A stretch of DNA of 64,000 bases, from assembly GCF_000379465.1 (NCBI RefSeq), contig NZ_KB905382.1, forward strand, positions 62,001-126,000. Reading direction: 5' to 3'. This DNA comes from Sciscionella marina DSM 45152. Its GTDB lineage: Bacteria > Actinomycetota > Actinomycetes > Mycobacteriales > Pseudonocardiaceae. The translations under genes were made by a program, and so were the position numbers. Of the stretch, positions 22,549 through 30,382 are shown piece by piece (position 1 is the first letter of the stretch; every line of letters starts with the position of its first letter). Below the pieces are notes generated by a model. That model was not told the origin of the DNA, did not search any database, and was given only the letters and a program-made list of their open reading frames with translations.

Positions 22549-23812
22549 GCTGCTTCCGGGGCTTGAGGAACACCGTCAGCGCGGCGCCGATCAGATAGCA
22601 GGCGCCGAACACCCACATCACGCCTTCCACGCCGAGCGGGGTCAGGCACAGCCCGACAAGTGCGGGTCCGGCCGCGGTGCCCAGCCCGGCGCCGAGGTTC
22701 AGCCCGGCCATCGCCGCACCGGTGCGCTTCGGCGCGAGCTTCGGCATGAGCGCGGACATCGGGGCGAACCCGGCGAGGCAGGCGCAGAACAGGCTGCCGA
22801 TGATCAGCGAGAGCCAGAAGCTGTGCGTCGCGGTCGGCACGTAGTAGAAGGCGACCGTGGTGACCGCGCACCCCACACAGCCCATCCAGCGCAACACGGT
22901 GTTCACCCCGTACCGGTCGCTCCAGTATCCGGCGAGCAGGTTGCAACCGAGGTTGACGAGGTACATCACCGCGTAGATGGTCAGCCAGTCGCCGAGCGGG
23001 AAGCCGAGGGAGTGCGTGAAATACACCGGTAGGAACACCGGGAAGCCGAACTGGGAGACCCCGTTGATCACCCGGACGATCCCGGCGACGGCGACCTTGG
23101 GTTCCTGCCAGAGCAACGAGACCCCTTGTACCAGGCCGCGGATCGGGTTCGTCTCGGGCCGATCGACCGGTCGATCGCCGCCGGGCGCGCGCACCGCGAA
23201 CCCGATCGCCGCACCGAGCACGATCACCACCAGCGCGGCCCACAGCGTGTGCTGCGGCCCGATCAGCGCGATGCTGGCCTTCGCGATCAGCGGGCTCAGC
23301 GTGGAGAACCCGGCGATATAGGCGAACCAGAACCAGCCGACCGCCATGCCGAGCTTCGCGGGCCGCGCGGTGCGCACCACCCACATCAGAAAACCGTAGG
23401 CGAACAGCGGATAGCCGAATCCGCGCAACCCATAACAGAGCAGCAGCAACACATTCGAGTGCTGGTCCACGCCGAACACCACGAACAACACGTGGAAGGC
23501 GACCCAGATCCCCGCCCCGGCGAGCATGAGCTTGCGCGGGCCGAACACATCGGAGAGTGCGGCGGCCATCCAGGCCGCGATCCCCGCGGTGACACCGTAG
23601 ATGGTGAACATCAGCGCGACCCGGTTCGCGCCGAACCCCTGATCGGTGAGCATCGCCGAGAGGTAACCCTGCTCGACGCCGTCGCCGATCATGAAGAGGC
23701 CGAGCGCCAGATAACCGAGTGCCAGTGTCGGCGGGATTCCGACCCGATCGAGAAAACCGCCCAGTTGATTGGTTTCCGGACCGGTCGCCGCCCGTTCGCC
23801 GGTGTGCGACAT
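22541..23812 (-). CDS. MFS permease, RbtT/DalT/CsbX sugar-alcohol-like
   Basis: 423 residues, twelve predicted helices, ATG at 23812 after GGTGGAGC. The first helix reads LGYLALGLFMIGDGVEQGYL, characteristic of the RbtT/DalT/CsbX branch that imports ribitol, D-arabinitol or related compounds. The MFS loops ALSDVFGPRKLM and YWSDRYGVNTVLRW are present. It follows the TenA-like gene by 139 bp in the same direction and is probably the importer of the compound handled by the GntR-PfkB-BtpA operon. The substrate is inferred from family only. Confidence 0.8.
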   Translation of the reverse strand: MSHTGERAATGPETNQLGGFLDRVGIPPTLALGYLALGLFMIGDGVEQGYLSAMLTDQGFGANRVALMFTIYGVTAGIAAWMAAALSDVFGPRKLMLAGAGIWVAFHVLFVVFGVDQHSNVLLLLCYGLRGFGYPLFAYGFLMWVVRTARPAKLGMAVGWFWFAYIAGFSTLSPLIAKASIALIGPQHTLWAALVVIVLGAAIGFAVRAPGGDRPVDRPETNPIRGLVQGVSLLWQEPKVAVAGIVRVINGVSQFGFPVFLPVYFTHSLGFPLGDWLTIYAVMYLVNLGCNLLAGYWSDRYGVNTVLRWMGCVGCAVTTVAFYYVPTATHSFWLSLIIGSLFCACLAGFAPMSALMPKLAPKRTGAAMAGLNLGAGLGTAAGPALVGLCLTPLGVEGVMWVFGACYLIGAALTVFLKPRKQPV

Positions 23813-23838
23813 TGCTCCACCTTCCTGTGTACTACTGG

Positions 23839-23853
23839 TGAGCCGGTGGCTCA
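23839..23853. promoter_or_regulatory. Inverted repeat before the MFS gene
   Basis: TGAGCC, GGT, GGCTCA: 6-bp arms, 27 bases upstream of the permease start in the only sizeable gap of this operon. It could be a weak hairpin between the genes or a local operator. Confidence 0.3.
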
Positions 23854-23951
23854 GTCTCGACTGTGCCGGTGGATACCAAACCGGCCTCCGATGAGCCGAC
23901 CCCTTGTCCGCCAAGGGAATTTCACCTATTCGAGTCGGCTCGTCTCCGGTC

Positions 23952-24593
23952 TCACTGGTATGCCGCCTCGTGGAAGGCGATCTCCGCTTCGAGGGTGTGG
24001 CCGAACACGCCGAGCAGTTCGCGCTCGGTCTCCGGCAGGACCTCGAGCGCGTCGATCTCCGCGGCGAGGAAGCGCACCTGGGTGAGGAACGGCTCCCTGG
24101 TGTGCAGCGCGACCCAGTCGGCGATCGGACCGCGCTGCGAGGGTGTGCGCGCCGCGGTGGCACACCACTGCCCGTACAGGGATTCCGCGGTGTACATGCC
24201 GGTGACGATGCCCGGATAGCCGTAGGTGTCGGCGATGTCCAGTACCACCTCGGTCAGCCCGCCTGCCTGTTCCTGGGCGGCCGCGCTCACCTCCGGCGCA
24301 CCACCGATATCGGCCAGTGCTTTGCTGAAGTAGTCGTACTGCTCGGTCACCAGGTTGTGCAGCGCGGTGCTGTGCCCGGAAAGGGCGCGCGCGTTCGGGG
24401 CCTCGCGGACCGCCGCCCCGCACAGCCGGGCGGCGGTGTCCACGAATTCTCGTTCGAAGACCAGATAGCGGGCGAAGACCGCGTCCGGGATCGTGTCCGC
24501 GCTGACCTCCTCGACGAACCGCATACCGAGCGCGGCCTGCCAGGTTCCGGAATTCTCCGCGCGCAACCGCGCGCTCAGTGGTGCTTCGGTCAT
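23952..24593 (-). CDS. TenA-family (TenA_E-like) protein
   Basis: 213 residues, all helical. Family features: IPDAVFARYLVFEREFVDTA near residue 33 and YGYPGIVTGMYTAESLYGQW near 140, followed by ADWVALHTREPFLTQVRFL. In TenA_C thiaminases a catalytic Cys occupies the second region; it is not apparent here, so this resembles the TenA_E subgroup. TenA proteins cleave or salvage thiamin pyrimidines, but paralogs in unrelated operons exist. The start overlaps the end of the BtpA gene by ATGA. Its place in a sugar-kinase operon argues for another amine-releasing or isomerising step rather than thiamin salvage. Confidence 0.75.
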   Translation of the reverse strand: MTEAPLSARLRAENSGTWQAALGMRFVEEVSADTIPDAVFARYLVFEREFVDTAARLCGAAVREAPNARALSGHSTALHNLVTEQYDYFSKALADIGGAPEVSAAAQEQAGGLTEVVLDIADTYGYPGIVTGMYTAESLYGQWCATAARTPSQRGPIADWVALHTREPFLTQVRFLAAEIDALEVLPETERELLGVFGHTLEAEIAFHEAAYQ

Positions 24594-25447
24594 GGCAGCT
24601 GGTAACCCGCCTGCTCGGCCTGCTTGGTGAACTCGCGCACCTTGGCCCGGTCCACCCGGCCCCACCAGCGCTCGTTCTCCTTGAGCGCGGAGGCCACGAT
24701 CGCGCCGTGGCACAGGGAAAGCAGCCGTTTGCCGTTGCCCTGGTTCATTCCGGAGCCGATGATCACCGGCAGGTCCGAGGCCGCGCGGATCCCGCTGATC
24801 TCGCCCTCCGCGGCCTCGTCTCCGGTGCGCCCGCCGGTCGCGATGAGCACATCCGCGTCGAAGAACTCGTTGTCCTCGGTCTGTTCGGCGAGCGAGCGAT
24901 CCGCGATGATCGAGTGCGAACCGTGCTTGACGTGCACATCGGCGAACACCTTCAGATGCTCGGCGCGCAGGGTGGAGCGGTACCGGGTCGCGGTGGCCGA
25001 GGCGCCCTCGATGAAACCCTCGTTCGCCACGTAGGCGTTCACCCATTGGTTGATCCGGACGAACGGTGCCTGCGCCGCCTGTGCCGCGGCGATCGAGCAG
25101 TGTGCCCCGTTCGCGAGCACGTTCACCCCGACCGGGAGCCCGACCTGTTCGCGCACGTGGTCACCGATCACCGCGAGGTTCGCCGCGGTCTCGAAACCCT
25201 GGTGCTCCGGTTTGGGGAAGGGCAGATCCCAGGCGTTCTCCACGATCAGCCCGTGCACCCCGCCGTCCCGGTAGGCCTCGGCCTCCTCGACGGCGAACCG
25301 GATCAGGTCCGCGACGGGTTCCCCGCGGTAGTGCGGGCTACCGGGAAGGGCGCGGCAGTGCACGACCCCGATCACCACGCGGTCGGTGCCGAAGATCGTG
25401 TTCAGTGCCGATTCCTTCGGCGGGAAGACACCGAGTTCGTTGCTCAT
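24590..25447 (-). CDS. BtpA/SgcQ-family TIM-barrel protein
   Basis: 285 residues. It begins with the family pattern VVIGVVHCRALPGSPHYRG, then DGGVHGLIVENAWDLPFPKP, VNVLANGAHCSIAAA and KVFADVHVKHGSHSI. It ends with the phosphate-binding strand pattern of TIM barrels (LPVIIGSGMNQGNGKRLL). BtpA was named for photosystem I biogenesis in cyanobacteria, and the E. coli relative SgcQ sits in a sugar PTS operon; the enzymatic reaction of this group is not something I can state. The phosphate-binding loop and the coupled PfkB kinase suggest that it acts on a phosphorylated product. It overlaps both neighbours by ATGA. Confidence 0.85.
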   Translation of the reverse strand: MSNELGVFPPKESALNTIFGTDRVVIGVVHCRALPGSPHYRGEPVADLIRFAVEEAEAYRDGGVHGLIVENAWDLPFPKPEHQGFETAANLAVIGDHVREQVGLPVGVNVLANGAHCSIAAAQAAQAPFVRINQWVNAYVANEGFIEGASATATRYRSTLRAEHLKVFADVHVKHGSHSIIADRSLAEQTEDNEFFDADVLIATGGRTGDEAAEGEISGIRAASDLPVIIGSGMNQGNGKRLLSLCHGAIVASALKENERWWGRVDRAKVREFTKQAEQAGYQLP

Positions 25448-25755
25448 TTGTTCCTTTCGTTCTGCTCGGCCGTGCCGAGTTGGTTGGCGAATTCGAACCA
25501 CTTCGTGTATCCGCCGGAGACCAGGCGGGACCAGTGTTCGAATGCGGCTTCGGCGCTGGGGAAAGACCAGATCTCCACCTGTGAGTAGTCGCCCTGCCCG
25601 CGGATGTGGACCCGGCCGGAGAACCGCGCGCCGTGCTGCACGGAAACGTCTCGCAGCCGCTCGAATTCCCGTTCGTAGCGCTCCCGGTCGGCGGTTTCGA
25701 GTTCGTACCATGCGGTGCGCGGGAGCAGATAGTGCAGCCAGACGTATTCGTTCAT
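25444..25755 (-). CDS. Small dimeric alpha-beta-barrel-like protein
   Basis: 103 residues, reading WLHYLLPRTAWYELETADRE and VEIWSFPSAEAAFEHWSRLV. The beta-alpha-beta-beta-alpha-beta pattern and aromatic richness resemble ferredoxin-fold monooxygenase/isomerase-like (ABM/EthD-type) domains. I do not recognise a named family with certainty. Its start and stop overlap both neighbours by four bases (ATGA), so it is made in step with BtpA and with the larger relative encoded just upstream. Catalytic residues are not evident. Confidence 0.7.
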   Translation of the reverse strand: MNEYVWLHYLLPRTAWYELETADRERYEREFERLRDVSVQHGARFSGRVHIRGQGDYSQVEIWSFPSAEAAFEHWSRLVSGGYTKWFEFANQLGTAEQNERNK

Positions 25756-26474
25756 GCGTTCTCTCCGGTGATGGCTTTCTCGAACGGGATCCGCCTGCCG
25801 AGGTAGTGGCGGGAGGTGGTGAACTTGAAATCCGCGACCCGGTCGTGTTCGCGCATGGCCGCGTCGAGCATGTCCGCGCCCGGAATCCGCCAGACGCCGA
25901 TGTGGTCCCATTCGCTCGCGGCGTCCAGCCGGTGCCGCCCGGCGATCGCGGCCCCGGCGCGCACATCGGAGGCGAAGGCGATATCGCATTCCAGGTCGTA
26001 TTCGCGGCGCTGTTCCTCGCTCGCCGCCTGCCAGGCCGCGTTCCATTTCCAGAGTGCGAAGAATCCCCACTCGTCCCGGGTTCCGCGCGAGGCCGGGCTG
26101 ATCACCGGCAGGAATTCCCGTGGCCCGGTGAGCCATTCGGTGCGTAGCAGCCGCGTCCAGCCGGCCCGTTCCAGCGCGGTGATTCCCGCGTGCGCCGCCG
26201 ATTGGCTCGGTGCCTCGAACATCCCGGCGAAGTCCACGTCGTGGGTGAAACCCGTCGCGTAGACCGAGGGCTCGTTCGCCTGCGCATCGAGGATCCGATC
26301 GAGCGAGAGCAGCCATCCCTTGTCCCGTAAGCGATCCAGCTCAGCGAGTACCGCACTCGGATCACCAGTACCGTGCCGTTCGGCAAGACTGTGCCGTTTT
26401 GCCAGGAACACCACGGCACATCGGCCGTCGTGCGCCGCCTGGAAGACCTCGGTTTCCCCGCTGAGCAGTGTCAT
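25752..26474 (-). CDS. Conserved protein, probable tandem alpha-beta-barrel domains
   Basis: 240 residues with no signal peptide or membrane helix. Two similar blocks can be discerned: ATGFTHDVDFAGMFEAPSQS in the middle and WDHIGVWRIPGADMLDAAMR near the end. The latter parallels the pattern of the 103-residue neighbour. A Trp/Glu-rich middle (WGFFALWKWNAAWQAASEEQ) separates them. Function unknown. The strict ATGA coupling with PfkB upstream and the small protein downstream suggests a stoichiometric complex or consecutive steps. Confidence 0.7.
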   Translation of the reverse strand: MTLLSGETEVFQAAHDGRCAVVFLAKRHSLAERHGTGDPSAVLAELDRLRDKGWLLSLDRILDAQANEPSVYATGFTHDVDFAGMFEAPSQSAAHAGITALERAGWTRLLRTEWLTGPREFLPVISPASRGTRDEWGFFALWKWNAAWQAASEEQRREYDLECDIAFASDVRAGAAIAGRHRLDAASEWDHIGVWRIPGADMLDAAMREHDRVADFKFTTSRHYLGRRIPFEKAITGENA

Positions 26475-27343
26475 GACAGTTCCTCCCTGCTCGCATAGGA
26501 GCGGTGCCCGCCGAACACCGCGCAGCTGCGCGATGCGGCCCGCACCGCGTAGTCCAGCGCGGCCTCGGGATCGGCGGATTCGCAGTACAGCCCGATGAAC
26601 GAGCCCGCGAGGCAGTCCCCGGCTCCGGTGGTGTCCACGACCGGTGGCGCATCGGCGGGAGCCGGAACCGAAAACCGTTCCGTGCGGGTGCACCAGCGGG
26701 CGCCGCGCGCGCCGTCGGTGAACACCACCGCCTGTACCCCCATGCCGAGCAGTGTCTCCAGCGGATCCGGCCCGATCGCTTGCGCCGCACGGGTATTGCA
26801 GAACACCACCGCGGCGCCGTCCAGATGTGCGGCCAGTTCCGTGATGCCCGAGGGGAAGGTCGCCGGTTCCAGGTCGATGGACCAGGGCACTCGGGATTCC
26901 GCGCAGCGGGCCAGCAGCACGCGCGCTGCCTCGGGTTCGTAGATAGCGGTGTGTACCCAGCCGACGTCCTCGAACGGGAGTTCCGCGCAGCTGCCCGCCG
27001 ATGGGTACATCCGTACCCCGGGTGCGAGCATGAGCTGCTTCTCCCCATCGCCCGCGAGCGCGATGATCGCCCGGTTCGCCGGCCCGGTCAGGGTTTCCGG
27101 GCAGAACTCGATGCCGAGCTCGCGGCCCTGGACGAGACATTCCGCGCTCGCGGTGTCGGTGCCGATCGCGGTCACCAGGCGGGTGGGCAGCCCGGTGCGG
27201 CGGCAGGCGACGGCGGCATTGGTGACCACGCCACCGATGGAGTCGGCGAGCTCGGCCGCGACGACCTTCTCGTCCGCGGCAGGTAGATGGCCGACCCGGA
27301 TCGTGGTATCGAAAACGGTGTCCCCGACGAAGAGCGCGGTCAC
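26471..27343 (-). CDS. PfkB-family sugar kinase (operon copy)
   Basis: 290 residues from a GTG at 27343, nine bases after GAGGAGG; the reading frame extends upstream but lacks homology. Ribokinase-type motifs: DSIGGVVTNAAVACRRTGLP near residue 33 (first PfkB signature region) and VVDTTGAGDCLAGSFIG near 240, whose Asp is the catalytic base. It should phosphorylate a sugar, polyol or nucleoside-like substrate with ATP. It heads the block of 4-bp overlaps with the next genes and is itself coupled (GTGA) to a short spacer ORF built from a repeated element. Confidence 0.85.
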   Translation of the reverse strand: MTALFVGDTVFDTTIRVGHLPAADEKVVAAELADSIGGVVTNAAVACRRTGLPTRLVTAIGTDTASAECLVQGRELGIEFCPETLTGPANRAIIALAGDGEKQLMLAPGVRMYPSAGSCAELPFEDVGWVHTAIYEPEAARVLLARCAESRVPWSIDLEPATFPSGITELAAHLDGAAVVFCNTRAAQAIGPDPLETLLGMGVQAVVFTDGARGARWCTRTERFSVPAPADAPPVVDTTGAGDCLAGSFIGLYCESADPEAALDYAVRAASRSCAVFGGHRSYASREELS

Positions 27344-27588
27344 GAATCCTCCTCGCTGGCGCTCGTCGGCCTCGTGACCGGCGGTTCTGTATCCCACGGT
27401 GACCTCGCAAGCTCGGTCACGAGAGGCGGTCCTTCCTGAGCATCGCAGCGAGCGCCAGCGAGTGATGCCGCGAAGGCACCGATCGAGCGAGGACGCGAGG
27501 GAGCCTTGGCGACCGAGTCCCGGAACGAGTGAGAAGTCGAGCCGAGGTCGCAGCGGAGGGAAGGGCCGTATCGGGTCAGCAGGGTCAT
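27340..27588 (-). CDS. 82-residue coupling ORF between GntR and PfkB
   Basis: The ATG overlaps the GntR stop (ATGA, 27585-27588) and the TGA overlaps the PfkB start (GTGA, 27340-27343). The 27.3-27.6 kb gap is thus a continuous translated bridge. No domain is recognised; composition is polar (TSHSFRDSVAKAPSRPRSIG). The last 26 codons are the third copy of the element that also lies between the NRPS genes. It may be a spacer for translational coupling rather than a functional protein. Confidence 0.45.
   Translation of the reverse strand: MTLLTRYGPSLRCDLGSTSHSFRDSVAKAPSRPRSIGAFAASLAGARCDAQEGPPLVTELARSPWDTEPPVTRPTSASEEDS
27341..27420 (-). repeat. Diverged copy of the 77-bp coupling element
   Basis: Read on the minus strand this 80-base stretch (77-bp unit plus the next GTG) aligns without gaps to 43961-44040, with about 58 of 80 positions identical by hand count. 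Conserved blocks are CGAGCTTGCGAG near the start, ACAG in the middle and GACGAGCG with CAGCGAGGAGG near the end. It carries the PfkB ribosome-binding site and ends in its GTG start. Confidence 0.75.
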
Positions 27589-28337
27589 GGGCGGGCGAGC
27601 TCGATCCGGAACCGGTAGCGGTCGGCGCGGTAGGTGATCACCGCGGACTCCACCGGTTCACCACTGGCGCTCACGCAGCGCCGCCGTGCGATGAGGATCG
27701 GCGCGCCCTTGGGCACGGCGAGCCGCCTGGCCAGTTTCGGGTCGGCGACCGCGCCTTCGATGTATTCCTCACCGGAACTGATCCGGGTGCCCGTCTCGCG
27801 CTCGATCCATTGGTAGAGCGAGGACGCGTCGAGGGTTTCCGGGGCCGGGGCGTTGTCGGTGGCCACCACCCGCGGGGAGAGCCAGGATGCGCTGGAGGCG
27901 ATCGGTTCCCCGTCGGCGAGCAGCACCCGGTCGATGTGCACGACCTGTTCGTCCTCGCTGAGTCCGAGCTCCTTGGCCACTTCGGCGGGCGCGGAGGCCA
28001 CACTGACCTCGGAGAGCCGGTATCCGGGGGTCAGCCCGCGGGCGCGCATATCGTCGGAGAACGAGGCCAGCAGGTTCAGCGGCTGCTCCACCTTGGGGGG
28101 CAGCACGATCGTGCCCTGTCCGGAACGCCTGCTCACCAGCTGGTCGTGCTCCAGCTCGTTGAGCGCGCTGCGTGCGGTGGTCCTGCTGATGCCGAACTGC
28201 CTGGTGAGCAGGGTTTCCGAGGGCAGGGCGTCCCCGGGAGCGAACTCGCCCGCGGTGATGCAGGAGCGCAACAGCTCGGCGATCTGGTGCCACTTGGGCA
28301 CCGGTCCGTCCACCAGGTCTTCGTCATGCCACGCCAT
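27585..28337 (-). CDS. GntR/HutC-family regulator
   Basis: 250 residues from the ATG at 28337. Winged helix at 15-75: AELLRSCITAGEFAPGDALP, TRQFGISRTTARSALNELE, then a UTRA effector domain (LSEDEQVVHIDRVLLADGEP, YRADRYRFRIELARP) as in HutC, NagR and PhnF, which sense sugar phosphates or other small ligands. It is the first gene of the leftward operon, followed by the coupling ORF, and diverges from the second PfkB gene. The 18-bp palindrome at 28350-28367 between them is its likely operator, giving control of both transcripts. Confidence 0.9.
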   Translation of the reverse strand: MAWHDEDLVDGPVPKWHQIAELLRSCITAGEFAPGDALPSETLLTRQFGISRTTARSALNELEHDQLVSRRSGQGTIVLPPKVEQPLNLLASFSDDMRARGLTPGYRLSEVSVASAPAEVAKELGLSEDEQVVHIDRVLLADGEPIASSASWLSPRVVATDNAPAPETLDASSLYQWIERETGTRISSGEEYIEGAVADPKLARRLAVPKGAPILIARRRCVSASGEPVESAVITYRADRYRFRIELARP

Positions 28338-28349
28338 GAATCGAACATA

Positions 28350-28367
28350 CAAACGTCATGACGTTTG
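28350..28367. promoter_or_regulatory. GntR operator between divergent operons
   Basis: Perfect 18-bp palindrome made of CAAACGTCA and TGACGTTTG, 13 bases before the GntR start and 33 before the divergent PfkB gene. Its form fits HutC-type regulators, which favour palindromes with outer GT and AC pairs. Confidence 0.75.
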
Positions 28368-28399
28368 GTCAATGGGTCATCTATGGTTAGGCTGGTTCC

Positions 28400-29254
28400 G
28401 TGATCGTCTTCTGCGGCTACGCCAACAACGATGTGACGGTGTACCTGCCCGCGCTGCCCGGCCCCGGTGCGCGGGTGCAGGCGCGTGCGCTGCGGCGCCG
28501 GGACGGTGGTATGGGCGCGAACGCCGCGTTCGCCGCCGCGCGGATGGGCGCCGAGGTGCGGTTCGCCGGGGTGCTCGGCCCCGATCCGCTCAGCGAGGCC
28601 TTTCTCGCCGAGCTCGAGCGTGCCGGGGCCGACGTGTCCTGGACCGCGCGGGACGGGGAGCTCACCACCGCGATCGTGCTCGTCGGCCCGGACGGGGACC
28701 GCTCGATCATCAGCCAGGACGATGCGGTCACCGAGGCACACCTGCAGTGGGTGCTGGAGCGGATGGCGGATGGCGATCTGCTCTATCTCGACGGGTACCG
28801 GTTCCCGTGGGCCGCTGCGCTGGTGCGCGCCGCACCGGATGTCCGCCTCGCCGTGGATCTGGACGGCTGCGAGGATCCCGATGCGGCCGGTGCCGCGCTG
28901 CTCGCCGCCGAACACGTGGTGCTGAGCGCGGAACAGCTCGCCCTGCTGGGCGCCGAACCGGGCGCGGCCGCGGTGGAGTACGGCACCACGGTGGTGCTCA
29001 CCGAGGGTGCGCGGGGCTGGCGGCTCTACGCCCCGGATGGGCGGCAGTGGAATGGTCCGGCGCTCGAGGTCGCGGTGCGGGACACCACGGGCGCCGGGGA
29101 CTGTTTCACCGGCGGCTATCTCGCCGAACTCGAACGGGGTGTCCCCGCGCACGAGGCCGCGCGGTTCGCCGCCGCTGCCGCGAGCCTGTCCTGCACCGCG
29201 GAGGGGGCGCGGGCCGGGGTTCCGGACCGGGACCGCGTCGCCGGGTGTGTCTGA
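28400..29254 (+). CDS. Second PfkB-family sugar kinase
   Basis: 284 residues from GTG at 28400; the ribosome-binding site is weak. Family motifs: RRDGGMGANAAFAAARMGAE near residue 33 and DTTGAGDCFTGGYLAELERG near 232 with the catalytic Asp. It is only distantly similar to the operon copy at 26471, so the two kinases probably act on different compounds or on different positions. Divergent from GntR across a shared operator. It ends three bases before the stop of the convergent SDR gene. Confidence 0.85.
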   Translation: MIVFCGYANNDVTVYLPALPGPGARVQARALRRRDGGMGANAAFAAARMGAEVRFAGVLGPDPLSEAFLAELERAGADVSWTARDGELTTAIVLVGPDGDRSIISQDDAVTEAHLQWVLERMADGDLLYLDGYRFPWAAALVRAAPDVRLAVDLDGCEDPDAAGAALLAAEHVVLSAEQLALLGAEPGAAAVEYGTTVVLTEGARGWRLYAPDGRQWNGPALEVAVRDTTGAGDCFTGGYLAELERGVPAHEAARFAAAAASLSCTAEGARAGVPDRDRVAGCV

Positions 29255-29257
29255 CGC

Positions 29258-30187
29258 TCAGCCGAACACGTCGATCCCGGTGAGCTCGGCGCTCAACGTC
29301 CACAGCCGGTCCGCGAGCGCATGGTCGGCGAAGGTACCGCGCACCGGGAGCTGCCGGGGGTTCCCGCGCAGCCCGAACCACCGCGGGGCCCACAGCTGCC
29401 CGCCGCGCACCGCGGGGTCGAGGGTGGCGCGGACGGCGGCCTGGGCGGCGGCCTGTTTACCGTGCAGCATCAGGGCCGCGGGCAGGCCGCGCAGCCGCTG
29501 CCCGGTCGTCGGCTCGTGCACCGGCGGGCGCGCGGGGGTGAGCGAATCGAGCGCACCGCCCGGATGGGTGACCGTACTGAGCGTGGTGCTGCCCGCGGCG
29601 CGCAGCCTGCGGTCGAGTTCGAAGCCGAACAGCATCTGCGCCAGTTTCGACCGGGCGTAGGCGCGTTTGCTCTGGTAATCACGGGTGCTCTGCGGATCGG
29701 CCGGATCGAACTTCGCCGAACCGGCGACGAGGCTCCCGGTGGTGACCACCCGGCCCGCCTCCGCCGCCTCCAGCAGCGGGGTGAGCAGGCCGACGAGCGC
29801 GAAATGCCCGAGGTGGTTGGTGGCGAACATCAGCTCGTTGCCTTCCCCGGTGACCTGCCGTTCCGGTTGTTCGAGCAGCACACCGGCATTGCAGACGATC
29901 GCGTCGAGCGCGGTGACCCCCAATGTGGTGATGCTTGCTTCGATCGAGGCGCGGTCCCCGAGGTCCAGCGGAACGTGGCGCAGGCGCGCCCCGGGGACCC
30001 GGGACCGGATGGTGCCCATCGCCGCCTCCGCTTTGGCGGTGTTCCGGCTGCCGAGCAGGACGGTCGCGCCGGTACTGGCCAGCTGTTCGGCGACGAAATA
30101 GCCGATCCCCGCATTGGCGCCGGTGACGAGGAAGTTCCGGTGTTCGGCGCGCGGCAGCCGGTGAACATCCCAGGATGTGGCTGACAT
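29258..30187 (-). CDS. Short-chain dehydrogenase/reductase (retinol-dehydrogenase-like)
   Basis: 309 residues. The NAD(P)-binding motif is FLVTGANAGIGYFVAEQL at about 19, then DAIVCNAGVLL, and the active site has VVTTGSLVAGS and YARSKLAQ (Tyr-x-x-x-Lys). Length and pattern match the extended RDH/WWOX-like SDR group rather than FabG. It begins 21 bp after the stop of the small MbtH gene and so is probably the last gene of the diaminopropionate/export operon. It could modify the peptide, or simply be a cluster-border gene. Confidence 0.85.
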   Translation of the reverse strand: MSATSWDVHRLPRAEHRNFLVTGANAGIGYFVAEQLASTGATVLLGSRNTAKAEAAMGTIRSRVPGARLRHVPLDLGDRASIEASITTLGVTALDAIVCNAGVLLEQPERQVTGEGNELMFATNHLGHFALVGLLTPLLEAAEAGRVVTTGSLVAGSAKFDPADPQSTRDYQSKRAYARSKLAQMLFGFELDRRLRAAGSTTLSTVTHPGGALDSLTPARPPVHEPTTGQRLRGLPAALMLHGKQAAAQAAVRATLDPAVRGGQLWAPRWFGLRGNPRQLPVRGTFADHALADRLWTLSAELTGIDVFG

Positions 30188-30208
30188 GGCGGCAGCGTAC
30201 CTGGCGGA

Positions 30209-30382
30209 TCAGTCCCGCAGGCTCCTCGGGAGCACGTTGTCCCACACCCGGTCGATATAGGCGAGGCAGTTCTGTTTGCTGCCCCGGGGTCCGGTGCGGG
30301 ACCAGCCCGCGGGCGGTTCCCGGTCCGCGGGCCAGGTGGAGTACTGGTCCTCATCGTTGACCACCACGGTGTACTCGGTCAT
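30209..30382 (-). CDS. MbtH-like protein, atypical C-terminal motif
   Basis: 57 residues, shorter than the usual 62-75. It keeps NDEDQYSTWPAD, PPAGWSRTG and CLAYIDRVW, which contact NRPS adenylation domains. Where the family has W-T-D-M-R-P-x-S-L it has WDNVLPRSL, so the conserved Asp-x-Arg-Pro is gone. MbtH proteins act as chaperones or activators of adenylation domains. A canonical copy is encoded at 58688, so this one may be specialised for one A domain or have a new role. Its start overlaps the SbnB gene by ATGA. Confidence 0.8.
   Translation of the reverse strand: MTEYTVVVNDEDQYSTWPADREPPAGWSRTGPRGSKQNCLAYIDRVWDNVLPRSLRD

Noticed and set aside
23952-24593. TenA as evidence of thiamin biosynthesis
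   Set aside because: No thi genes or TPP riboswitch were seen nearby and the thiaminase Cys is not apparent, so a thiamin role was not assigned.
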